DNA of 64,000 nt from VBCK01 sp036270655. GTDB lineage: Bacteria > Pseudomonadota > Gammaproteobacteria > Burkholderiales > Burkholderiaceae_F. Position numbers and translations under genes: made by a program. A model generated the notes under the pieces. It searched no databases, was not told where the DNA came from, and was given only the letters and a program-made list of their open reading frames with translations. Each line of letters opens with the position of its first letter. Position 1 is the stretch's first letter. Below, piece by piece: positions 25,932 to 33,778 of the stretch. Location of the stretch: positions 1-64,000 of the forward strand of contig DATBCD010000048.1 in NCBI GenBank assembly GCA_036270655.1, written 5' to 3'.

Positions 25932-26322
25932 TCGTGCCTCCACTCGTACTCGAGCTCGAACTCGAACTGCCACTGGTACCCGGGTCAGGCGGCCTGATGC
26001 AGCTGCGGATGTCGTAGACACCGGTCAGGTTCGGATCCGTCGGCGGGATCACGACCCAGTTCGGAAGGTTGGTGATCGGGTCGACCGGAACCGAGCGCAG
26101 GTATTTTTTGTCGACCAGGTCTTGCAGCGTCTCCGGGTACTTGCCCAGGTCGCCGTAGTACTTGTCGATCGCGTCGCGGATCGCGGAGATGTTCTGACGC
26201 TGCACCGAGGCCTTGCCGGTATCGATCGTGCCGAAGTAGCGAGGCACCGCGATCGTCAGCAGCAGCGCGATCAGCACCATCACCACCATCAGCTCGACCA
26301 GCGTGAAGCCAGCGACCCTCAC
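25915..26322 (-). CDS. Pseudopilin with GspG-like N-terminus
   Basis: GTG 26322 gives a 135-residue prepilin: MRVAGFTLVELMVVMVLIALLLTIAVP, with cleavage expected after the first Gly of GFTLVE and Glu at mature position 5. The periplasmic domain (DKYYGDLGKYPETLQDLV, VPVDPITNLPNWVVIPP) matches small T2S pseudopilins. A Ser/Gly tail ends the protein. The ribosome-binding site GGGAGAAGGACAGG directly before the start belongs to the CCCTCTCCC-type palindromic repeat. The frame stays open to 26466 through that repeat, but a pseudopilin leader of 50 residues is unlikely. Confidence 0.8.
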   Translation of the reverse strand: MRVAGFTLVELMVVMVLIALLLTIAVPRYFGTIDTGKASVQRQNISAIRDAIDKYYGDLGKYPETLQDLVDKKYLRSVPVDPITNLPNWVVIPPTDPNLTGVYDIRSCIRPPDPGTSGSSSSSSSTSGGTNAPCS

Positions 26323-26450
26323 CCTGTCCTTCTCCCGCAAGCGGGAGAAGGGACCTCCTAAATCCCATCTCTCCTTTGCACGAGAGGAGAGGCGCGCTAA
26401 CTCCCCTCTCCCACTGCGCGGGAGAGGGGCGGGGGGAGAGGGTGTGAAAC
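26315..26450. repeat. Palindromic intergenic repeat, CCCTCTCCC/GGGAGAGGG family
   Basis: Two palindromes stand side by side between pseudopilin genes: TTCTCCCGC/GCGGGAGAA around an AA centre (about 26331-26350), and CCCCTCTCCC/GGGAGAGGGG (about 26403-26429) followed by GGGGGGAGAGGG. They match copies at 27074-27306, 42361-42420 and 57099-57137. On the minus strand the left end supplies the Shine-Dalgarno and GTG start of the pseudopilin at 26322. Confidence 0.85.
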
Positions 26451-26467
26451 GAAGCAGCGCTTTCATC

Positions 26468-27073
26468 TCACCAGTCCTTGTAAGCGATGCCGTTGCTGCC
26501 GACCGTGGTCGACTTCGACATCACGTCGTACACGTCCTTGCCCGGCTGAGGGTCGCTGGGCGGGGAGCCGTACGAGCGCGTATCCCATTGCTCCTCCGGC
26601 GGCACCGACGGATCCGGAGTAAACGGATCGCGCGGCACCTGGCGCAGGAACACGTATCGGGTCGGTCCGCTGGTCGAGGCGTTGCCGGAGGAGTTGCTGC
26701 CGGAAGCGCCGCCCGCGGAGTTGCTCCCGGAGTTGCTCCCCGAGCTGTTCGCAAAGGGATTCGAAAAGGTGGTCGTCTGGCTGGCCAGGGAACCCGCGTT
26801 CTGGGCTGCATCGACGCCGTCGACCAGCAGTTTCAGGTTCGGCGGATAACCGGAGTCGCCCGCGTCCTTCGCGATCTTTCCGAGGTCGGCGGCGTCCTTG
26901 TAGGCGTCCAGCGCGGTCCGGATCTGGCGCAGCGCGGTGCGCAGCTCCATCTCCTTCATCCGGATGGCAGTGACCTCGTACAGCGGAACCGCGACCAGCG
27001 CCATCAGCCCCACCAGAGCGAGCGTGACCACCAGCTCGATCAGCGTGAATCCCCGCACTCCACGCACCCTCAT
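26468..27073 (-). CDS. Pseudopilin of the secretion operon
   Basis: ATG 27073 gives 201 residues starting MRVRGVRGFTLIELVVTLALVGLM, a textbook type III prepilin signal with cleavage before Phe and Glu at mature position 5. The domain after the helix contains MKEMELRTALRQIRTALDAYK and YPPNLKLLV, then a long Ser/Asn/Gly linker and RYVFLRQVPRDPFTPD. This is the T2S pseudopilin proline-loop region, followed by W-D-x-RSYGSPPSDP. As with its neighbour, GGGAGAAGGACAGG immediately upstream is part of the palindromic repeat. The frame is open through three tandem repeat units to 27319, but that would bury the prepilin signal 90 residues in. Confidence 0.83.
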   Translation of the reverse strand: MRVRGVRGFTLIELVVTLALVGLMALVAVPLYEVTAIRMKEMELRTALRQIRTALDAYKDAADLGKIAKDAGDSGYPPNLKLLVDGVDAAQNAGSLASQTTTFSNPFANSSGSNSGSNSAGGASGSNSSGNASTSGPTRYVFLRQVPRDPFTPDPSVPPEEQWDTRSYGSPPSDPQPGKDVYDVMSKSTTVGSNGIAYKDW

Positions 27074-27306
27074 CCTGTCCTTCTCCCGCAAGCGGGAGAA
27101 GGGACCTGCTGCCCCCTCTCTGCCACAAGGCGCCAACTCCTCTGTCCCACGCAAGCGGCAGAAGGGACTTACTGCTCCCTCTCTGCCACGAGGCGCCAAC
27201 TCCTCTGTCCCACGCAAGCGGGAGAAGGGACTTGCTGCTCCCTCTCTGCCACAAGGCGCCAACTCCCCTCTCCCACGCAAGTGGGAGAGGGGCTGGGGGA
27301 GAGGGC
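27074..27306. repeat. Tandem array of the palindromic repeat, 63-bp units
   Basis: Starting at 27114, 27177 and 27240 the sequence CCCTCTCTGCCAC begins three near-identical units exactly 63 bases apart, each with an inner GCAAGCGG-type palindrome; a partial unit lies at 27074-27113. The last unit ends in CCCCTCTCCCACGCAAGTGGGAGAGGGG, the full palindrome of the dispersed family. The unit length is a multiple of three, so the pseudopilin frame stays open through the array as a 21-residue repeat. Confidence 0.9.
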
Positions 27307-27339
27307 TGTACTCGCGCATTGCGTTGCGTCCGGGTTGGC

Positions 27340-29481
27340 CTAGTTCGGGCTGCCGGGAGTCGGTGTCGGCACAGGGTTTGTATACGGACTGGGCGGTTGC
27401 ACTTCCACCGGCGGCGGCGGCGCCGGCGTCTCGGGTGCCGTTTCGCCTCCCGGAGGATTGACCAGCCAGGGCGGCGGCGTCACGCCGGGAGGCACTTCGT
27501 GGCGCGGCATCGGCACGCGCGGATCGTTGCGCGGGTAGTTCGGATTCACGCTCGGAAGGTTCGCCGGTGCGCCGGGTGGCAATGCGGAGTTGGAGCCAGC
27601 GCCGCCGCCGCCGACGAAGCCCGGCGTGGGCGCTGCGCCAGGCGTGCTGGGTGCGCCGCTGACCGAGCCGACCGGGTCCAGCCGCAGCGGCATCTCGCGC
27701 ACCGACGACTCGGTGCCGGTGAACACGTTGCGCGCGCGCGAATCGGCCACCGTCGGCGCGCGCAGGATGTGCGGCGTGATCGACAGCACGACCTCGGTTT
27801 TCTTGTCCTCGTGGTGGTTCGACCCGAACAGCCGGTCCAGTATCGGGAATTCGCCCAAGCCCGGCACCTTGTTGGCCGACAGCGTCTCGTTGTCCTGGAT
27901 AAGGCCGCCCAGGATCTGGGTCTCGCCATCGCGCAGACGCAGGTTGGTCGTCACGTCGCGCGTGCCGATGTCATAGGCCACGGTGCCCCCGTTGCTCGAG
28001 CCGGCCGGGGGGTTGACCACGCCCAGGATGCTGCTGACCTCCATGTTCAGCTCGATGCCCACGTCGCCTTCCAGGTACACGTGGGGCTTGACCTCCAGCT
28101 TGATGCCGACATCCAGGTACTGCACCGAGCCGGTCACCACCGGCGAGCCGGTCGCCACCGGCGTGACCGTGTTGGTGATCACCGGCACCTTTTCGCCGAT
28201 CAGGATCTTGGCTTTCTGGTTGTCGCGCGTGCGCAGCCTGGGCGCGGCCAGCACGTTAGCGTCCGAGTCCGACAGCGAGAAATTGGCCGACGCCCCGAAC
28301 GGCCCGCCCCCCACCAGCAGCTGGTTCAGCGGAATGTGGCCCAGATCGTGCAGCGTGTTCACACCGTTGGGCGTGGTCAGCGAAAAAGCGCTCGGCCACG
28401 CGATACCCAGGTCGCGAACCCGATCGCGCGACACCTCGAGCACCTCCACTTCGAGCATCACCTCCGGATCGGGATAGTCGTGCGCCGACACGATCTTCTC
28501 GGCCACCGCGATCATGTCCGGCGTGCCGCGCACCACCAGCGTATTGGTCTTGTCGTCCAGCGACATGTCGGCGACCTTCAGCACCGACTTGAGCACGTTC
28601 TGCACGGTCTTGCCGTCCGCGTTGGACAGCTGGAACACCCGCACCCTCAGGTCCTGGTACTCCTTCTGCTTGGCCGCCGTGGCCGGATAGATGAACAGCG
28701 TGTTGGCGTTCAGCTCTTTCTTGTCCAGCTGGCTCTGCAGAAGGATCATGTCCACCGTGTCCTGCACCGACGCGTCGTGCACGAAGATCGTCGTCTTCAG
28801 GTCGTTGCGCACGTCGCGGTCGAAGATCACGTTCAGCCCGGTGGTGCGCGACAGCGCCTCGAACACCATTCTCAGATTGGCATCCCGGAACTGCAGCGAC
28901 ACCGGCTTTTTCATCACCGAATTGGCGGCGATCTGCTCTTTCTTGGCCGCCTCGGCCTTGTCCATCTCGTCGGCGATGCGCGTGTCCAGTCGCTTGGCGT
29001 CGCTGCGTTCGCCGTTTTCCTGCAGCACCGTATGCACCTTTTCGCGCGCACCGGCCAGGTCGTGCGCCGCCAGCAGCTTCTCGGCCTCGGCCAGCATCGC
29101 GTTGTGCCGCTCGTCCATCTCGATGGTCGACAGCCCGCGGTGCGCCCGGTCGTTGCCCGCATCGATCTTCAGCGTGTCCCTGTACAGCTGCCGTGCCGCA
29201 TCGAACTGCCCGTTGCGGCGCGCGTCGTCGCCCTGCGCCAGAAGCCGGTTCACTGTCAGGCTCAACTGTTTCAGGTAGTCCAGCCGGTATTGCGAATTGG
29301 TCGGCTCGGCCGCGCTGGCCGCCGCCAGATCCGACAGCCCCTTTTCCCGATCCCCGGCTGCCATCGCCTGCAACCCCTCGGAGTGCTGCCGCGAAACACT
29401 GCAGGCGGCCAGCAGCCCCACGGCGGACGAAACGACCGCCACCGCAATCCATCCACGCAAGCGCCAGTACTGCATCCTCAT
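27340..29481 (-). CDS. Secretin lipoprotein with N-terminal TPR-like region
   Basis: A 713-residue outer-membrane channel protein. The signal ends in a lipobox (VGLLAAC), so it is probably a lipoprotein. Residues about 35-180 are helical and TPR-like. Residues about 190-330 form STN/N0-N1-type domains (VSLQFRDANLRMVFEALSR; ADGKTVQNVLKSVLKVADM). The secretin core follows, with VLAAPRLRTRDNQKAKILIGE, VPVITNT, VGIKLEVKPHV and LRDGETQILGGLIQ. The last 120 residues are Pro/Gly-rich. TPR plus secretin as one lipoprotein is unlike classical GspD or PilQ and recalls MshL-type or atypical T2S systems. It overlaps the PilP-like gene by four bases. Confidence 0.9.
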   Translation of the reverse strand: MRMQYWRLRGWIAVAVVSSAVGLLAACSVSRQHSEGLQAMAAGDREKGLSDLAAASAAEPTNSQYRLDYLKQLSLTVNRLLAQGDDARRNGQFDAARQLYRDTLKIDAGNDRAHRGLSTIEMDERHNAMLAEAEKLLAAHDLAGAREKVHTVLQENGERSDAKRLDTRIADEMDKAEAAKKEQIAANSVMKKPVSLQFRDANLRMVFEALSRTTGLNVIFDRDVRNDLKTTIFVHDASVQDTVDMILLQSQLDKKELNANTLFIYPATAAKQKEYQDLRVRVFQLSNADGKTVQNVLKSVLKVADMSLDDKTNTLVVRGTPDMIAVAEKIVSAHDYPDPEVMLEVEVLEVSRDRVRDLGIAWPSAFSLTTPNGVNTLHDLGHIPLNQLLVGGGPFGASANFSLSDSDANVLAAPRLRTRDNQKAKILIGEKVPVITNTVTPVATGSPVVTGSVQYLDVGIKLEVKPHVYLEGDVGIELNMEVSSILGVVNPPAGSSNGGTVAYDIGTRDVTTNLRLRDGETQILGGLIQDNETLSANKVPGLGEFPILDRLFGSNHHEDKKTEVVLSITPHILRAPTVADSRARNVFTGTESSVREMPLRLDPVGSVSGAPSTPGAAPTPGFVGGGGAGSNSALPPGAPANLPSVNPNYPRNDPRVPMPRHEVPPGVTPPPWLVNPPGGETAPETPAPPPPVEVQPPSPYTNPVPTPTPGSPN

Positions 29482-30038
29482 CCTCCGGTGACTTCTATTG
29501 TCTGGCGCTGTTGTAGCGGCAGGTAGGTGACGACAACCTGGGCCGAGTTGAACGACTCGACCCGATACGTGCTCTCGACCACATCGCCGACATGCACCAC
29601 GAACAGGGCGTCACCCTTGGCGATGAACGCGGCCGGCTTGGCGGCCCTTTCTTCGATCAGCCCCACGAACCGGAACGGCACCGGGGGCGCGGTCGGCGGC
29701 GGAGGTGGAGTCGCGTCGACGGCCACCACCGGCGCCGGTGCAGGCGGGGGAGGCGGCGGAAGCCAGCCTCTGGCGGCAAACGGGTCCTTGGCCGCCGATT
29801 CGGCGATCTTGCCGCGGGTCGGAAGGCTCGGCGCCGCCGGAGGCGTGGCCGAGGCGGAAGCCGGCTGCGGCGCCTCGGCGCCGCCACGGGCGGCGTCGGC
29901 AGGCGAGTCGCCGGCGCGCGCGACCGACTGCACCACGCCGTCGCCGTCCGAACCGGAGAAGTGAAGTGCCAGCGCGAACGTGGCGGCGCCGGCCCCGGCC
30001 AGAATCGCCGGTCGAACCCATGCTGGACGTTGGCTCAT
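29478..30038 (-). CDS. PilP/GspC-like inner-membrane linker protein
   Basis: A 186-residue protein with one N-terminal membrane segment (PAILAGAGAATFALALHFSG), a Pro/Ala-rich periplasmic linker with DPFAARGWLPPPPPP, and a C-terminal small beta domain (PFRFVGLIEE, FIAKGDALFVVHVGDVVESTYRVESF). This is the PilP/GspC homology-region pattern that docks the inner-membrane platform to the secretin N-domains. The start ATG 30038 overlaps the preceding stop as ATGA, and its own stop overlaps the secretin start, which supports the assignment. No transmembrane PDZ domain is present. Confidence 0.78.
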   Translation of the reverse strand: MSQRPAWVRPAILAGAGAATFALALHFSGSDGDGVVQSVARAGDSPADAARGGAEAPQPASASATPPAAPSLPTRGKIAESAAKDPFAARGWLPPPPPPAPAPVVAVDATPPPPPTAPPVPFRFVGLIEERAAKPAAFIAKGDALFVVHVGDVVESTYRVESFNSAQVVVTYLPLQQRQTIEVTGG

Positions 30039-30607
30039 CCGGTCCGCTCCCGGTAAAACAGCGTGAAATGCACGCGCGATTCCAGCTGGTCGGCCGCCGA
30101 GCCCGGCCGCTCGACCCGCAGCTCGTCCAGGCTGGCGTGTGGCAGCTTGTTCAGAACGTCGGCCACGAACGCCTTGACCGGCGCGTAATGTTCCTTGACC
30201 GGCAGGATCACCTCGAACCGGGTCAGGCCCCCCGAACCCTCGACCTTCCGCACCGAGTACTCGCCGCGTGACAGATCGACGTGAGCCGCTTGCGCTGCCG
30301 TGAAGATCACCCGCAGGTCGGCGGTCGAGTGGTCGGCCAGCGGGAACCATTGCTGGAACCGCGCCAGCTGCTCGGCCGGCGTGTGATCCTCGTTGTGGGT
30401 CGCGCGGATCTGGGCGAACCGCGCGCGGGCCTGCTCGGTGCGCGAGCTGAGCCATTCGGTCTCGCGATGGGCCAGTGCCGCCAGCGCAAATCCGATCGCA
30501 GCCGCCAGCAACAGCGCGACGCCCGCGATGCCGGCCGTGCCGAGGCGGAATTGGGCCCACCGTCCGAAGCGGTTCAATGCGTGCAGCGCAAGATTGACCC
30601 GGTTCAT
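30035..30607 (-). CDS. PilO/GspM-like inner-membrane assembly protein
   Basis: A 190-residue protein with one membrane helix at about residues 22-42 (GTAGIAGVALLLAAAIGFALA), a coiled-coil-prone stretch (LSSRTEQARARFAQIRATHNED) and a ferredoxin-like periplasmic domain (FEVILPVKEHYAPVKAFVADVL, ESRVHFTLFYRE). The layout is that of PilO or GspM, partner of the PilN-like protein encoded just upstream. ATG 30607 overlaps the upstream stop as ATGA; ATG 30618 would add four residues. Confidence 0.75.
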   Translation of the reverse strand: MNRVNLALHALNRFGRWAQFRLGTAGIAGVALLLAAAIGFALAALAHRETEWLSSRTEQARARFAQIRATHNEDHTPAEQLARFQQWFPLADHSTADLRVIFTAAQAAHVDLSRGEYSVRKVEGSGGLTRFEVILPVKEHYAPVKAFVADVLNKLPHASLDELRVERPGSAADQLESRVHFTLFYRERTG

Positions 30608-31155
30608 GTGCCGCTCCATTTCAACTGCACGACGAACCGCACCGGCGTGCCGGGCGTCTGCACCTGCACCAGGTGCGACGTCAGCCAGATGTCCGAGAAC
30701 TGCTTTCCGCCTTGCAACGCCTGCAGGTAATCGAGCATCGCAGCCGAATTCTTGGCTTCGGCCGTAATCCGCACCACGTGGCGCTGAGCCGACGGCTCCA
30801 CCCCGAGCAACGCCACCTCGGAAGTCGCCACGCCTTCCAGTGCCGCCAGCATCTCGGCCCACGGTATCTGCAGTTCGCGCGCGACCTGGTTGGCCGCCTT
30901 CGAGACGCGCGGATCGACCGGCGGGCCGGCGCGCGCGGCTTCCGACTTGCCGCCGGCCGGGCGTCCGCTGACTGCGTTCAGTTCGCTCGCGAGCGCCATC
31001 CGGGCCGCCTGCGCGGACTGGAACTGCACCCCAGCCACCAGCGCGGCGGCCAGGCCGGCGGCCAGCAGCAGCCAGCCAGCCGGCCCGTTGCGCCTTGCCG
31101 GCGAAAAATCCAGATCCAGACGGGCCACTTTCTTCGACATGATCTCGGCCCTCAC
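30604..31155 (-). CDS. PilN/GspL-C-like inner-membrane assembly protein
   Basis: A 183-residue protein: a short cytoplasmic start (SKKVARLDLDFSPARR), a membrane helix (GWLLLAAGLAAALVAGVQF), and a periplasmic domain with VARELQIPWAEMLAALEGVAT and VVRITAEAKNSAAMLDYLQALQ, typical of PilN-type or GspL C-terminal folds. GTG 31155 overlaps the previous stop as GTGA; ATG 31140 is an equally usable start. With the PilM-like and PilO-like neighbours it should form the inner-membrane ring between the ATPase and the secretin. Confidence 0.78.
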   Translation of the reverse strand: MRAEIMSKKVARLDLDFSPARRNGPAGWLLLAAGLAAALVAGVQFQSAQAARMALASELNAVSGRPAGGKSEAARAGPPVDPRVSKAANQVARELQIPWAEMLAALEGVATSEVALLGVEPSAQRHVVRITAEAKNSAAMLDYLQALQGGKQFSDIWLTSHLVQVQTPGTPVRFVVQLKWSGT

Positions 31156-32063
31156 ACGGTTGTCGGCAACGCGACCCAGGGCGGCGGCGGGCTCCAGCCG
31201 GCGGGCAGCAATGCGAAGAAGCGCGTCTCGCCATCCAGCGCCAGGCCGGCGCCGCGCAACAGGCTGCGGCCTCGCACTTCGAGATCTTCGGGAGCGCGCA
31301 CGCCCAGCTCGAAGCTCATCGCGGTCAGCACGCCGCCGGCCGCCACCGCGAGCTGGGTGCCGGTTTCGCGCACCAGCGAGATCACGGCGCAGCGCGACAT
31401 CAGCCGATCGCGGTGCGCGTTGTATTCATGGACAAACTCTCCGACGAACTCGCCGGCCTGAAGCTTGTGTGTGCGCAGCAGGGCCTGCAGCGACGGCGGT
31501 ACCGCCGCCGGCATTCCACAGGCAATCGTGCAATGGCCGCCGGTCTGCGTCTGCCAGCGGGTGACGACCTCGCTGGGCGGCACGCCGGCAACGTCGGCCA
31601 GGGCCGAGCGCACGACGTCATCGGCCGCCGACGGCGACAGGCTGCGCAGATCGGCCCGCACCACGTCGTAAAGCATCCAGGCGTCGCCGATCAGCGCGTC
31701 GCAGGTCAGCCCCTTGATCGGACCGGCGGCCGCTGTCATCGCCGTGAACACCGGGTCAAGCGCCACAACCGCCTCGGCCAGCGTCGACACGCCGGGCCGG
31801 TACTCGATCTGCTGGGTCGCCAGCAACCGCGGCTTGCGCCAGCCGGCCACCAGGTCCAGACGCGCACCTTCGGCGCCGACCCGCAGTCGCAGGCGCCGGC
31901 CCAATGCGCGCCCGGCCTTCGCGGCCGCCGCCGCTTCGGCCGGCTTGCCCGCCTTCCCATTGGTTGCCGCATCGGCCGGATTGCCGGCCTTTGCCGCATC
32001 GGCGGGCTTGCCCGCCGTAGCGCCGGGCGCGGCTTTGCCGTTGCTATTCGACTGGAGTGGCAC
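31152..32063 (-). CDS. PilM/MshI-like cytoplasmic protein of the secretion platform
   Basis: A 303-residue protein starting at GTG 32063, overlapping the gspE stop by 20 bases. About 45 residues of Ala/Gly/Lys low-complexity sequence (repeated GKPAxAA) precede an actin-like region: RLDLVAGWRKPRLLATQQIEY, YDVVRADLRSLSPS and SLVRETGTQLAVAAGG. The predicted fold recalls PilM, MshI or the cytoplasmic half of GspL, judged also by position before PilN-like and PilO-like genes. Actin-type nucleotide motifs are not conserved well enough to see by eye. The low-complexity head is unusual for this family. Confidence 0.6.
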   Translation of the reverse strand: MPLQSNSNGKAAPGATAGKPADAAKAGNPADAATNGKAGKPAEAAAAAKAGRALGRRLRLRVGAEGARLDLVAGWRKPRLLATQQIEYRPGVSTLAEAVVALDPVFTAMTAAAGPIKGLTCDALIGDAWMLYDVVRADLRSLSPSAADDVVRSALADVAGVPPSEVVTRWQTQTGGHCTIACGMPAAVPPSLQALLRTHKLQAGEFVGEFVHEYNAHRDRLMSRCAVISLVRETGTQLAVAAGGVLTAMSFELGVRAPEDLEVRGRSLLRGAGLALDGETRFFALLPAGWSPPPPWVALPTTV

Positions 32064-33738
32064 GGTTGATCTCCTCCAGCGTGGTGTCGCCGGACATGGC
32101 CGCGTTCAGCGCGGCCTCGCGCAGGCCGACGAAGCCGGTCTCGCGCGCTTCGGCCTTGATCTGCGAGATCGGCGCGCGCGATCCGAGCAGATCGCGCATG
32201 CGGTCGCTCATCGCCAGCGTCTCGGCGATCGCGCGGCGACCCTTGTAACCGGTGCCGCGGCAATGATTGCAGCCCAGGCCGCGCCGGAACCGCGCCGTGT
32301 AGGCGGCGCGTTTGTCGACGCCGGAGCGCGCCAGCAGCTCGGCCGGCGGCCGGTACGGCGTGGCGCAGCGCGGACAGTTCAGCCGCACCAGGCGCTGCGC
32401 CAGGATGCCGTTGAGCGCCGACATGAAGCTGTAGCTGTCCACGTTCATGTTGGTGAAGCGTCCCATCACGTCGAACACGTTGTTCGCGTGCACGGTGGTG
32501 AACACCTGGTGGCCGGTCAGCGCGGCCTGCACCGCGATCTGCGCCGTCTCCGGGTCGCGGATCTCGCCGACCATGATCTTGTCCGGATCGTGCCGCAGGA
32601 TCGAACGCAGCCCTCGCGCGAAGGTCAGGCCTTTTTTCTCGTTGACCGGGATCTGCAGGACACCCTGCACCTGATACTCGACCGGGTCCTCGATCGTGAT
32701 GATCTTGTCCAGGCCGGTGTTGATCTCGGTGAGCGCCGCGTACAGCGTCGTCGTCTTGCCGCTGCCGGTCGGCCCGGTCACCAGCAGCAACCCATGCGGC
32801 AGCGACGACAGGCGCCGCACGAAGTCCAGCACGGACGTCTCGAATCCGAGGTTTTCCAGCTTGATCTGGCGGGCCTCGCCGCCCAGGTTGTTGCGGTCCA
32901 GGATACGCAGCACCGCGTCTTCGCCGAAGATGTTGGGCATGATCGACACCCGCAGGTCGATCTCGCGCTCGCCCACCGAGACTTTGATGCGGCCGTCCTG
33001 CGGCACGCGCCGCTCGGCGATGTCCAGCTCGGCCAGCACCTTGATGCGCGACAGCACGTGGTGGGCCGCTTCCAGTCCGTCGACCCGCTTGACCACCTCC
33101 AGCACGCCGTCGACGCGGTACTTGACCGTCAGGCCCGTGTTGTGCGTCTCGATATGGATGTCGCTCGCCAGCGCTTTCAACGCGTCGTGGATCGTCGAGT
33201 CCACGAGGCGCACGATCGGGCTGCTGGAGGCGCTGATGTCGGCCAGGGCGACCGAGACCGCCTGCGAATCGTTCGCGCTCGCGCCGGCCGAAACGGACTC
33301 GACCGCATCCATCGCGCGCATCGAGCGCTCGGCCTGGGCCAGGAAGGCGCGCAGGTCCTCGGTCGATGTCAGGCCCCAGCCGAGCTTGTTGCGACGGCGC
33401 TGGCGCATCCGCTCGGCGGCCCACGATCGCGTGCGCGTGTCCAGCGGGTCGGTCAGGACCACCAGCGTGCGCTGGTCGGCCGTCGTCAGCGCGATCGTCA
33501 GCCGCTGATTCGTCTCCAGGAACGAGATGGCCTCGAAGTCCGGCGTGCAGGCCCGCAGGTCCGTGATCCCCATCGGCTTCAAGCCGAAATAGGTGGCCGC
33601 GGCGGCGACGAACTGCGGGCCGGCCAGGCCGATGGCGTCGGACAGCGCCTCGACCGGGCGCTGGGTTCCGGCCTGCTCGAGCGCGCGCCGTACCAGCTCG
33701 TCGCTCAGCACGGTGTTCAGGCTCGCCGGTGCATTCAT
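32044..33738 (-). CDS. gspE: Type II secretion / type IV pilus assembly ATPase
   Basis: A 564-residue hexameric motor ATPase. ATG 33738 is chosen because GGGAG precedes it and the frame then begins MNAPASLNTVL. The N-terminal domain (about 1-160) has the GspE/PilB winged-helix pattern. The core shows IVRLVDSTIHDALKALASDIHIE, Walker A GPTGSGKTTT, Asp box TIEDPVEY, Walker B IMVGEIRDPETA and the His box HANNV. A zinc-type tetracysteine module (CPRC and CNHC) follows, characteristic of GspE and PilB. It overlaps the PilM-like gene and lies 40 bases after gspF. Confidence 0.93.
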   Translation of the reverse strand: MNAPASLNTVLSDELVRRALEQAGTQRPVEALSDAIGLAGPQFVAAAATYFGLKPMGITDLRACTPDFEAISFLETNQRLTIALTTADQRTLVVLTDPLDTRTRSWAAERMRQRRRNKLGWGLTSTEDLRAFLAQAERSMRAMDAVESVSAGASANDSQAVSVALADISASSSPIVRLVDSTIHDALKALASDIHIETHNTGLTVKYRVDGVLEVVKRVDGLEAAHHVLSRIKVLAELDIAERRVPQDGRIKVSVGEREIDLRVSIMPNIFGEDAVLRILDRNNLGGEARQIKLENLGFETSVLDFVRRLSSLPHGLLLVTGPTGSGKTTTLYAALTEINTGLDKIITIEDPVEYQVQGVLQIPVNEKKGLTFARGLRSILRHDPDKIMVGEIRDPETAQIAVQAALTGHQVFTTVHANNVFDVMGRFTNMNVDSYSFMSALNGILAQRLVRLNCPRCATPYRPPAELLARSGVDKRAAYTARFRRGLGCNHCRGTGYKGRRAIAETLAMSDRMRDLLGSRAPISQIKAEARETGFVGLREAALNAAMSGDTTLEEINRATPVE

Positions 33739-33778
33739 TGTCGCTGCTCCCACTTTCTTCTTCCGCGCTGCGATTGCG

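Noticed and set aside
25931..26021. Longer start for the pseudopilin-like gene
   Set aside because: The extension is antiparallel low-complexity Arg/Val sequence from the overlapping gene end and would bury the membrane segment.
27074..27306. CRISPR array
   Set aside because: Units are contiguous 63-mers with internal palindromes and no unique spacers; no cas genes are present.
26316..27343. Plus-strand frame of 346 codons over the pseudopilin region
   Set aside because: It runs antisense through two pseudopilin genes and the repeat array, and its translation is made of repeat-derived and low-complexity sequence.
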